Positions 15,279-22,439 of a DNA stretch of 23,239 nt are shown in pieces. A program made the position numbers and the translations under genes. How positions within the stretch are numbered: position 1 is the first letter of the stretch; every line of letters begins with the position of its first letter. A model generated the notes under the pieces. That model worked only from the letters and a program-made list of their open reading frames with translations. It had not been told where the DNA came from and did not search any database. Origin of the DNA: Gammaproteobacteria bacterium (GTDB lineage Bacteria; Pseudomonadota; Gammaproteobacteria; S144-34); the NCBI GenBank assembly GCA_015494165.1, contig WGBS01000097.1:1-23239 (forward strand), read 5' to 3'.

Positions 15279-15560
15279 GCACGCCGCACGCCGCGAAGCG
15301 AGTGGTTGGGCCGCAGGTTACGGGTGACGGGTTACGGGTGACGGGTTGCGGGAGACGGGTTACGGGTTACAGTGTACAGGCTACTGTAAACCGTAAGCCG
15401 CAACCCGTGACCTGCACCCCCCTCGTCTCCCGACCCTCGTCTCTCGCCGCTTCGCGGGAATGCACGGGAGACGGGTTACGGGTGACGGGTGACCGTACAC
15501 CGTAGCCTGCAACCCGTAACCGTCTCCTCGCCTCCCGACCCCCGCCTCTCGCCACTCTCG

Positions 15561-15590
15561 ATTGTGGGAGGGGCTTCCAGCCCCGATTCA
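15561..15590. repeat. REP-like palindrome
   Basis: ATTGTGGGAG leads into a 6-bp stem GGGGCT/AGCCCC with a TCC loop (15570-15584), then CGATT. The TGTGGGAG head followed by a GC stem and a GATT-type tail is the form of gammaproteobacterial REP sequences mobilised by RAYT (TnpA-REP) proteins. CGATT occurs at both edges (15559-15563 and 15584-15588). No RAYT gene is in the window. Confidence 0.55.
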
Positions 15591-15613
15591 AGAAAGCCGC
15601 GCGCGAAGCGCGC
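15589..15613 (-). terminator. Intrinsic terminator-like hairpin inside repeat copy 3
   Basis: On the minus strand GCGCGC-TTC-GCGCGC (15613-15599) is followed by GGCTTTCTTG. The stem-loop is identical to that at 6984-6998. It should end the purL-to-hslR transcript. Confidence 0.6.
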
Positions 15614-15699
15614 ACCGACCCTCGCCTCTCGACCCCCGTCTCCCGCCTCCGCCGCGCCAGGCGGCTCACGGTCCACCGCGGACCGCACACCGCGCACCG

Positions 15700-16134
15700 T
15701 CAACCCGGGCGCCCCTTCAGCTCCCGCAGCCGGCGGCGGTCGCGGCCCGCGGGCCTGCGCGCGGGGGCGAGGCGCTCGCGCCGGCGCGCCTCGCGCGCGG
15801 CCTCGCGCGCCGCGCGGCTCTCCGCTGTCTCCTCGTAAAGTGTGCGGGCCACCTCCGCCGGCCCGCGGCGCGCGCTCAGCGCGCGCACCGTCACCACCCA
15901 GCGCTGGCCGCTGCGCTGGATCTCGAGGCGGTCGCCCGGGCGCACCAGGCGCGAGGGCTTCACGCGCCGGCCGTTGACGTGCACCTTGCCGCCGCTCACC
16001 GCCTCGGCGGCATTGCCGCGCGTCTTGAAGAAGCGCGCCGCCCACAGCCAGCGGTCGATGCGCAGCCCCTCGGCCTCCGGCGCGGGAGCCCCGGCGGCCT
16101 GCCGCTCAGGCGGCGTGCGCCGACGCCTTCCCAT
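15700..16134 (-). CDS. hslR: Hsp15-like S4-domain RNA-binding protein
   Basis: Hsp15 binds free 50S subunits that carry a stalled peptidyl-tRNA and helps to recycle them. The 144-residue product has an S4 RNA-binding domain (about 24-85) beginning LRIDRWLWAARFFKTRGNAAEAVSGG with the typical segment GKVHVNGRRVKPSR (49-62) and RPGDRLEI (65-72). A highly basic Arg/Ala-rich tail follows (about 100-144), as in the family. The basic N-terminal leader of some 23 residues is a little longer than in E. coli. The start ATG at 16134 lies inside ogt, overlapping its end by 29 nt; no better start follows before the S4 domain. It is the last gene of the purL-TPR-ogt-hslR unit. Confidence 0.9.
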   Translation of the reverse strand: MGRRRRTPPERQAAGAPAPEAEGLRIDRWLWAARFFKTRGNAAEAVSGGKVHVNGRRVKPSRLVRPGDRLEIQRSGQRWVVTVRALSARRGPAEVARTLYEETAESRAAREAAREARRRERLAPARRPAGRDRRRLRELKGRPG

Positions 16135-16615
16135 CCCGGACTCCCGCGAGGGGCGCCCCCTCGTGGGCGAGCAGCGCGAGCTTGACGCGCACCCGCCGCG
16201 GGTCGCGGCCGCCGTAGCCGCCGGGCCCCTGCGCCGCCACGACGCGGTGGCAGGGCACGAACAGCGCCACGGGATTCGCGCGCAGGGCCGAGGCCACCGC
16301 GCGCGGGGCGCTGCCGAGGCGGCGCGCGGCCTCGCCGTAGGTGAGCACCGCGCCGGCGGGCACCGCCGCGAGCAGCGCGCGCAGCCGCGCGGCGAAGGGG
16401 CCGGGCGCCGGCGCGAGCGCCACGGCGGCGAGCGCCCGCGTGGCGGGATCCGCCAGGTAGGCCTCCACCGCCTGCGCGGCCGCCCGTGCGCGCCGCGGCA
16501 CTCCGGCGCGCGGGCGCGCATCCGGCAGGAAGGCGGCGCGCCGCACGCGGCCTTCGCCGTCGACGGCGATGCCGAACGGCCCGAAGGGCGTGGCGAGGAC
16601 GGCGTCCCAGCTCAT
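16106..16615 (-). CDS. ogt: Methylated-DNA--protein-cysteine S-methyltransferase
   Basis: This suicidal repair protein transfers an alkyl group from O6-alkylguanine to its own cysteine. The 169-residue sequence has the active site FVPCHRVV (119-126, Cys122), the DNA-binding segment LTYGEAARRLGSAPRAVASALRANP (91-115; Tyr93, arginine finger Arg105) and GPGGYGG (130-136). The N-terminal ribonuclease-like domain is short, as in Ogt, and there is no AraC-type domain, so it is the non-adaptive form. The ATG overlaps the stop of the upstream helical-repeat gene by ATGA, and its end overlaps hslR by 29 nt. Translation is therefore coupled on both sides. Confidence 0.94.
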   Translation of the reverse strand: MSWDAVLATPFGPFGIAVDGEGRVRRAAFLPDARPRAGVPRRARAAAQAVEAYLADPATRALAAVALAPAPGPFAARLRALLAAVPAGAVLTYGEAARRLGSAPRAVASALRANPVALFVPCHRVVAAQGPGGYGGRDPRRVRVKLALLAHEGAPLAGVRDGKASAHAA

Positions 16616-18405
16616 GGCGCCTCCGCTGCGGCAGCGCCCAGCCGCGCCAGCGCCTGCGCCAGCAGCGCCCGGCGCGCCGGGTCCTTCGTCACCGCGAGCA
16701 GCGCGCGGTACTGGCGGGCGGCGTCCTCGCGCAGCCCCGCGGCGGCCAGCGACTCGGCGGCGCGGTAGCGCGCGCTCCGCCCCCACGGGTCGAGGCCCCC
16801 CGCCGCGGCGAGCGCCGAGCGCAGGTAGAGCCGCGCGGCCTGCACGTGCTCGCCGAGGCCGCGCCAAGAGTCCGCCATCCAGTACCAGCGCTCGCGCGCG
16901 CGACGCGCGTCCGGCACGCGCGGGCCGGCGGCGGCGAGCACGGCCAGCGCCTCGCGGTGGCCGCCCGCCGCCTGCAGATCGAAGACCACCTGCATGAGGC
17001 GGTCGTAGCGGCTCGCGGGCCACGGCCCCTCGCCCGCGAGCAGCGCGCGCAGGGCCTCCGCCCCCTCGCGCGGACGGCCGCCGAGGACCAGCACGCGCGC
17101 GCGCCGCAGGCGCCAGTCGGTCGCGTCGACGCCGGGCGGCGGGCGGTCGAGGCCGGCCAGCACCCGCGAGGCCAGCCGCACGCGGCCCGCGGCGAGGGCG
17201 GCTCCGGCCGCGCGGTAGCGCACCGCCGCAGGCAGCCGGGCCGGGTCCGGGAAGCGCGCCGGATCGAGGAAGACCGCGCCGAGAAGCCCCTCCCCGCCCG
17301 GCAGCGCCGCGAGCGCCACGGCGAGCGCCTCGGCCGCGGCCGCCCGCACCGCCTGGGCGCCGGCATGGCGCACGAGCCAGGCGAGCAGCGCGCGGCGCAG
17401 GGCGGGCGCCGCCTCCCCCTCCCGGGCCAGGGCGAGCCAGGCGGCGTCGTCGCCCACCAGCAGGCCGCGGGCGTTGGCTTCGCGCGCGGCCGCATCCTCC
17501 CACGCCGCCCACAGGGCCGCGAGGACGGGACGCCCGAAGGGGTCCGCGCCTTCCGCGCGCGCGCGCGCCGTGCCGAGCGGCGGCGCCGCCGCGACCGCGG
17601 CCTCGAGCGCCCGGATGCGGCCTGCCGCGTCGCCGGCCCGCGCCGCCGCCTCGGCGGCCACGCGCCAGGCCGCCGCCCGCAGCCGCGGCGCGAGCCCCTC
17701 GCGCGCGGCGAGCGCGGCCGCACGCTTGCGCACCGCCGCCGGCGGCGCCGCGCCGGCCCTCAGGGCGGCGAGCAGCCGCCATACCGCGGCCTCATCGCCC
17801 TCGACGCCCTCGAGCAGCTCGTGCGCCTCCGCGGGCCGGCCCAGCGCCAGCAGCAGGCGCGCGGTGGCGGTGCGCGCGAGGGCGTCGCCGGGGCCGAGGT
17901 CCTGGCGCAGCCGCCGCAGGGCCACCACGGCGGCCTCGCGGCGGCCCTCGGCGGCGTAGCACTCGACCACCAGCCGCCGCCAGCGCGCGAGCGCGCCCGC
18001 GGGCGGCGGCGCCTCGCCGGACCAGATCAGGCGCCGCAGCAGCGCGCGCGCCTCCGCAGGCCGCCCGCGGGCGAGCAGCGCCCGCGCCCGCAGGGTCAGG
18101 GCGTGGCGGCGAAGCTCGGTGCCGGCCGCCTCCGGCAGGCGCGCGGTGCGCGCGAGCAGCGCCTCCCAGCGGCCGGCGGCCGCCAGCAGCTCCAGCCGCA
18201 GCCCCTCCCACACGGCCCACGCCCCCGGGTCGGGCTCCGGCGCCGGCGCGGAGCGGAGCGCGAGCCGCAGGGCGAGCCCGGGGGCGCCGGCGCGCGCGAG
18301 CGCGCGCACCTCGGCCGGGTCCGGCGGCGGGGCCTGCGGCACGGCGGCGTGCGCGGCGGCCGCCGCCGCGAGGGCGGCCGCCGCCAGCGGGCTCAGCCGA
18401 CCCAC
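16612..18405 (-). CDS. Secreted or periplasmic helical-repeat (TPR-like) protein
   Basis: The 597-residue product is almost all alpha-helix, rich in Ala, Arg and Leu, with recurrent TPR-like segments: ALLARGRPAEARALLRRL, LLLALGRPAEAHELLEG, RVLVLGGRPREGAEALRALL, MADSWRGLGEHVQAARLY and AAESLAAAGLREDAARQYRALL. The N-terminus (SPLAAAALAAAAAAHAA) reads as a signal peptide with cleavage near residue 20 (AHA), so the mature protein is probably periplasmic. I do not recognise a named family. The GTG at 18405 is the likely start: it overlaps the end of purL by 13 nt, and the signal peptide begins right there. The frame is open further upstream, but only as an antisense-like shadow of purL. A role in assembly or scaffolding is possible but unproven. 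Confidence 0.75.
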   Translation of the reverse strand: MGRLSPLAAAALAAAAAAHAAVPQAPPPDPAEVRALARAGAPGLALRLALRSAPAPEPDPGAWAVWEGLRLELLAAAGRWEALLARTARLPEAAGTELRRHALTLRARALLARGRPAEARALLRRLIWSGEAPPPAGALARWRRLVVECYAAEGRREAAVVALRRLRQDLGPGDALARTATARLLLALGRPAEAHELLEGVEGDEAAVWRLLAALRAGAAPPAAVRKRAAALAAREGLAPRLRAAAWRVAAEAAARAGDAAGRIRALEAAVAAAPPLGTARARAEGADPFGRPVLAALWAAWEDAAAREANARGLLVGDDAAWLALAREGEAAPALRRALLAWLVRHAGAQAVRAAAAEALAVALAALPGGEGLLGAVFLDPARFPDPARLPAAVRYRAAGAALAAGRVRLASRVLAGLDRPPPGVDATDWRLRRARVLVLGGRPREGAEALRALLAGEGPWPASRYDRLMQVVFDLQAAGGHREALAVLAAAGPRVPDARRARERWYWMADSWRGLGEHVQAARLYLRSALAAAGGLDPWGRSARYRAAESLAAAGLREDAARQYRALLAVTKDPARRALLAQALARLGAAAAEAP

Positions 18406-21400
18406 ACGCGCGCGTTGCGGAAGAAGCGCAGCCACGGCCCCTCCTCCGGCCAGCCGTCGGGATGCCACGAGAGCTGCACCGTGCGGAACACCCGCTCGGG
18501 GTGCGGCATGAGGATGGTGACGCGCCCGTCGCGCGTGGTGAAGCCCGTCAGCCCGCCGGGCGAGCCGTTGGGGTTGTACGGGTAGCGCTCGGCGGGGCGG
18601 CGGTGGCCGTCGACGTAGCGCAGCGCCGCGATCCCTTCGGCGAGGGCGGCGTCGGGGCCGGCCGGGTCGTCGAAGCGCGCGCGCCCCTCGCCGTGCGCCA
18701 CCGCCACCGGCAGGATGGAGCCCGCCATGCCGCGCAGGAAGATCGAGGGGCTGTCGAGCACCTCGACCTGCACCAGGCGCGCCTCGAACTGCTCCGAGCG
18801 GTTGCGCACGAAGCGGGGCCAGTGGTCGGCGCCGGGGATGATGGGCGCGAGCCGCGCCAGCATCTGGCAGCCGTTGCACACGCCCAGGGCGAAGGTGTCC
18901 TCGCGCGCGAAGAAGGCCTCGAAGGCCTCGCGCGCCCGCGGGTTGTGCAGGATGGTGGCCGCCCAGCCGCCGCCGGCGCCGAGGACGTCGCCGTAGGAGA
19001 AGCCGCCGCAGGCGGCGAGGCCCCGGAAGGCCGAGAGGTCGGCCTCCCCGCGCACCAGCGCCTCCATGTGCAGGTCCACGGCCTCGAAGCCGGCGCGCGC
19101 GAAGGCCGCCGCCATCTCGAGGTGGCCGTTGACGCCCTGCTCGCGCAGGATCGCCACCCGCGGCCGCGCCCCCGTGGCGACGTAGGGGGCGGTGACGTCG
19201 TCTGCCGGGTCGAAGGTGAGGCGCGGGACGAGCCCAGGGTCGTCGCGGTCGAGCGGCAGGTCGTGCTCCTCGCGCGCGCATTCGGGGTGGTCGCGCAGCG
19301 CCTGCATGCGGTAGCTCGTCTCCTGCCAGGCGCGTTGCAGCTCGACGCGGTCCTCGTCGAGCAGCGTGCGAGCGCCGTGGCGCACCACCACGCGGTCGTC
19401 GGCGCGGGGGCTGCCCACGAGGTGGGTGTGGCGGCCGAGCCCGGCCTCGCGGAAGGCGGCGAGCACGCGCTCGCGGTCGGCGCGGCGCACCTGCAGCACC
19501 GCGCCCAGCTCCTCGCTGAAGAGCGCCGCCACCGGGTCCGGCCCGAGGGCGTCGAGCGTGACGTCGAGGCCGCAGCGCGCGGCGAAGGCCATCTCGCACA
19601 GCGTCACGAGCAGCCCGCCGTCGGAGCGGTCGTGGTAGGCGAGCAGGAGGCCGCGCTCGTTGAGCGCCTGCACGGCGTCGAAGAAGGCGCGCAGCGCGCG
19701 CGGGTCGTCGAGGTCCGGCGGGTGGTGGCCGACCGCGCCGTGCACCTGCGCCAGCGCCGAGCCGCCGAGGCGGTTGCGCCCCTTGCCGAGGTCGACCAGG
19801 ATCAGGTCCGTCTCGCCCAGGTCGAGGCGCAGCAGCGGGGTGAGCGTGCGCCGCACGTCGAGCACCGGCGCGAAGGCGGAGACGATGAGCGAGAGCGGCG
19901 CCGTCACCTCGCGCCGCTCGCCGTCCTCCTCCCACACGGTCTTCATCGACAGCGAGTCCTTGCCGACGGGGATGGCGATGCCGAGCGCCGGGCACAGCTC
20001 CTCGCCCACGGCGCGCACGGTGTCGTAGAGCGCGGCGTCCTCGCCCGGGTGGCCCGCTGCCGCCATCCAGTTCGCGGACAGCCGCACGTCGCCGAGGCGC
20101 CGGATGCGCGCGGCGGCGATGTTGGTCACGGCCTCGCCCACGGCCATGCGCCCCGAGGCCGGCGCGTGCAGCACCGCGATCGGCGTGCGCTCGCCCACGG
20201 CCATGGCCTCGCCCGTGTGGCCCACGTAGTCGGTGGCGGTCACGGCGACGTCTGCCACCGGCGTCTGCCACGGCCCCACCATCTGGTCGCGGCACACCAG
20301 GCCCGTGACCGTGCGGTCGCCGATCGTGATGAGGAAGGTCTTGGCGGCGCAGGCGGGCAGGCGCAGCACGCGGTAGACGGCCTCGCGCAGGTCGAGGCCC
20401 TCGTGGCGGAAGGGCTCCTTGCGGAAGGGGCGGTGGCGCACGTCGCGCAGCATGCGCGGCGGCTTGCCGAGCACGACGTCGAGCGGCAGGTCCACCACCA
20501 GGTTGTCGAACAGCCCGTCGGCCACGACCAGGCGGCCGTCGTCGGTCACCTCGCCGATCACCGCCCACGGGCAGCGCTCGTGCTCGCAGATGGCGCCGAA
20601 GCGCTCCAGGTCCTCCGGGCGCACGGCCAGCACGTAGCGCTCCTGCGCCTCGTTGCACCAGATCTCCATGGGGGACATGCCGGGATCGTCGCAGGGGATG
20701 GCGCGCAGCTCGATGCGCGCCCCGCGCCCGCTCGCCGCCACCAGCTCCGGCACCGCGTTCGAGAGGCCGCCCGCGCCGACGTCGTGGATGGCGAGGATGG
20801 GGTTCGCCTCGCCCTGCGCCCAGCAGCGGTCGATGACCTCCTGGCAGCGCCGCTGCATCTCGGGGTTGTCGCGCTGCACGGAGGCGAAGTCGAGCTCGGC
20901 GTCGCTCGTGCCCGTCGCCATGCTGGAGGCGGCGCCGCCGCCGAGGCCGATGGGCAGCGCCGGACCGCCGAGGACGATGATCTGCGCGCCCGCCGGGAGC
21001 CGCGCCTTCGCCACGTGCGGCTCGCGGATGTTGCCGATGCCGCCGGCGAGCATGATGGGCTTGTGGTAGCCGCGCACCTCGCGCCCCGTGGGCCCCGGCA
21101 CCTCCATCTCGAAGGTGCGGAAGTAGCCGCAGACGGCGGGGCGGCCGAACTCGTTGTTGTAGCCGGCGGCCCCGATCGGCCCCTCGAGCATGATCTCGAG
21201 CGCCGAGACGATGCGCCCCGGGCGGCCGTGGTCGCGCTCCCAGGGCTGCTCGAAGCCCGGGATGCGCAGGTTCGAGACCGAGAAGCCCGTCAGCCCTGCC
21301 TTGGGGCGCGCGCCGCGCCCCGTGGCCGCCTCGTCGCGGATCTCGCCGCCGCTGCCCGTGGCCGCGCCCGGCCGCGGCGAGATCGCCGTCGGGTGGTTGT

Positions 21401-22289
21401 GGGTCTCGACCTTCATCAGGATGTGCACGGGCTCGCGGCGGGCGCGGTAGCGGCCGCTCGCGGGGTCGATCTGCCAGCGCTCGCCCTCGAAGCCCTCGAT
21501 GACGGCGGCGTTGTCGCGGTAGGCCGAGAGGATGCCGTCGGGGCTCGCGCGGTGGCTCGCGCGGATCATGTCGAAGAGGGTGCGCGGCTGCGGGCGCCCA
21601 TCGATGCGCCAGGCGGCGTTGAAGATCTTGTGCCGGCAGTGCTCGGAGTTGGCCTGCGCGAACATGACGAGCTCGGCGTCCGTCGGGTTGCGGCCGAGCG
21701 CGGCGTAGGACTCGAGCAGGTAGTCGATCTCGTCGTCGGAGAGCGCCAGCCCCAGCTCGCGGTTGGCCGCCTCGAGCGCTGCCCGCCCGCCGCCGAGGAG
21801 GTCCACGGTGCCGAGCGGCGCCGGCTCGGCCTCGCGGAACAGCGCCTCGGCCTCCTCGAGCGCGCCGAGGACCGTCTCGGTCATGCGGTCGTGGAGGAGC
21901 GGGGCGGCGCGGTCGGCGGCCGCGGGCGGCACGGGGCCGCCGTCGGCGTCGAGCAGGTACCAAGCGGTGCCGCGCTCGACGCGGCGCACCACCTCCAGGC
22001 CGCAGTTGTGGAGGATGTCCGTGGCCTTCGACGACCACGGCGAGATGGTGCCGAGGCGCGGGACCACGAGCACGAGCCGCCCGCGCGGCGGCGGCGCCTG
22101 CGGCCCCTCGCCCGCGAGCAGGGCCTCGAGGCGGGCGAGCTCGTCGGCCTCCGGCGCCCGCTCGAGGGCGACGAAGTGGACGTGCTCGGCGTGGAGGTCC
22201 TGCACCTCGGGGGCGCGCTCGTGGAGGCGCTCGAGGAGCTTGGCCTTGCGGAAGCCCGACAGCGCCGGACCGCCTCGGAAATAGCGCAT
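18393..22289 (-). CDS. purL: Phosphoribosylformylglycinamidine synthase (large, single-chain form)
   Basis: The enzyme converts FGAR, glutamine and ATP to FGAM in step four of purine synthesis. At 1298 residues it is the large form of gammaproteobacteria and eukaryotes, with all parts in one chain. An N-terminal PurS-like region contains TISPWSSKATDI (81-92). The linker ends in the signature ANSEHCRHKIFNAAW (213-227), followed by the two synthase halves. The C-terminal class-I glutaminase (about 1042-1298) has the nucleophile Cys1138 in GVCNGCQM and His1263 and Glu1265 in MPHPER, exactly three residues later than in the Salmonella enzyme. The ATG at 22289 gives the standard N-terminus. No break or missing motif is seen. 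It heads the unit that continues into the TPR-like gene, ogt and hslR. Confidence 0.97.
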   Translation of the reverse strand: MRYFRGGPALSGFRKAKLLERLHERAPEVQDLHAEHVHFVALERAPEADELARLEALLAGEGPQAPPPRGRLVLVVPRLGTISPWSSKATDILHNCGLEVVRRVERGTAWYLLDADGGPVPPAAADRAAPLLHDRMTETVLGALEEAEALFREAEPAPLGTVDLLGGGRAALEAANRELGLALSDDEIDYLLESYAALGRNPTDAELVMFAQANSEHCRHKIFNAAWRIDGRPQPRTLFDMIRASHRASPDGILSAYRDNAAVIEGFEGERWQIDPASGRYRARREPVHILMKVETHNHPTAISPRPGAATGSGGEIRDEAATGRGARPKAGLTGFSVSNLRIPGFEQPWERDHGRPGRIVSALEIMLEGPIGAAGYNNEFGRPAVCGYFRTFEMEVPGPTGREVRGYHKPIMLAGGIGNIREPHVAKARLPAGAQIIVLGGPALPIGLGGGAASSMATGTSDAELDFASVQRDNPEMQRRCQEVIDRCWAQGEANPILAIHDVGAGGLSNAVPELVAASGRGARIELRAIPCDDPGMSPMEIWCNEAQERYVLAVRPEDLERFGAICEHERCPWAVIGEVTDDGRLVVADGLFDNLVVDLPLDVVLGKPPRMLRDVRHRPFRKEPFRHEGLDLREAVYRVLRLPACAAKTFLITIGDRTVTGLVCRDQMVGPWQTPVADVAVTATDYVGHTGEAMAVGERTPIAVLHAPASGRMAVGEAVTNIAAARIRRLGDVRLSANWMAAAGHPGEDAALYDTVRAVGEELCPALGIAIPVGKDSLSMKTVWEEDGERREVTAPLSLIVSAFAPVLDVRRTLTPLLRLDLGETDLILVDLGKGRNRLGGSALAQVHGAVGHHPPDLDDPRALRAFFDAVQALNERGLLLAYHDRSDGGLLVTLCEMAFAARCGLDVTLDALGPDPVAALFSEELGAVLQVRRADRERVLAAFREAGLGRHTHLVGSPRADDRVVVRHGARTLLDEDRVELQRAWQETSYRMQALRDHPECAREEHDLPLDRDDPGLVPRLTFDPADDVTAPYVATGARPRVAILREQGVNGHLEMAAAFARAGFEAVDLHMEALVRGEADLSAFRGLAACGGFSYGDVLGAGGGWAATILHNPRAREAFEAFFAREDTFALGVCNGCQMLARLAPIIPGADHWPRFVRNRSEQFEARLVQVEVLDSPSIFLRGMAGSILPVAVAHGEGRARFDDPAGPDAALAEGIAALRYVDGHRRPAERYPYNPNGSPGGLTGFTTRDGRVTILMPHPERVFRTVQLSWHPDGWPEEGPWLRFFRNARVWVG

Positions 22290-22388
22290 CGCCTGCCGCC
22301 TTCGTGCCGGTGCGCCCGTGCCCGCGGCGCGCGGCGGCGCGCGGCCGGCCGGCGGGCGGCCGCGGGAGACCCGGGCGCGAAGGCGGCC

Positions 22389-22394
22389 ATGTTA
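22389..22394 (-). promoter_or_regulatory. Possible -10 box for purL
   Basis: On the minus strand TAACAT (four of six to TATAAT), in the context GCTAACATGG, lies 100 nt before the purL ATG and is the least GC-rich spot of the 150-nt gap. No clear -35 is present. The leader between it and the ATG is extremely GC-rich and full of short palindromes (22320-22375). I see no PurR-like operator. Confidence 0.4.
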
Positions 22395-22439
22395 GCGGAA
22401 GGGCGGGAACGGCGCCACGGGCGCGCCGCGCCCGCGGGC

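Larger units (their letters stand above)
15314..15699 (-). repeat. Composite heptamer repeat element, copy 3 (expanded, after hslR)
   Basis: The 485-nt gap between hslR and trx is mostly filled by this element, oriented with the minus-strand genes. In transcription order it has heptamers of GCGGT type directly after the hslR stop, five GNCGRGR units (15647-15613), the TTC-loop hairpin with T tract, a REP-like palindrome, a second purine-rich heptamer block (15560-15523), mixed CCCGNNN/NNACGGG units, a small TTC-loop hairpin (15457-15447), another purine-rich block, and finally a run read on the plus strand as seven consecutive NNNCGGG units (15318-15366). That run leads into a stem TTACAGT/ACTGTAA (15367-15389), and oppositely oriented units end at 15415. 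The outer 13 to 14 bases, 15314-15327 and 15402-15415, are near-perfect inverted copies. Confidence 0.8.

Noticed and set aside
15215..15289. Longer start for the thioredoxin
   Set aside because: It adds 25 residues not found in the family and covers the candidate -10; the fold begins right after the ATG at 15214.
15314..15560. CRISPR array
   Set aside because: The units are 7 bp, degenerate and without unique spacers of constant length.
16486..18585. Long plus-strand frame antisense to the helical-repeat gene
   Set aside because: Low-complexity Arg/Gln/Gly translation, no ribosome site and no motifs.
22320..22375. Palindrome-rich purL leader as a riboswitch or replication origin
   Set aside because: It is nearly pure G and C with short palindromes expected by composition; there is no guanine/PRPP riboswitch core and no DnaA box.
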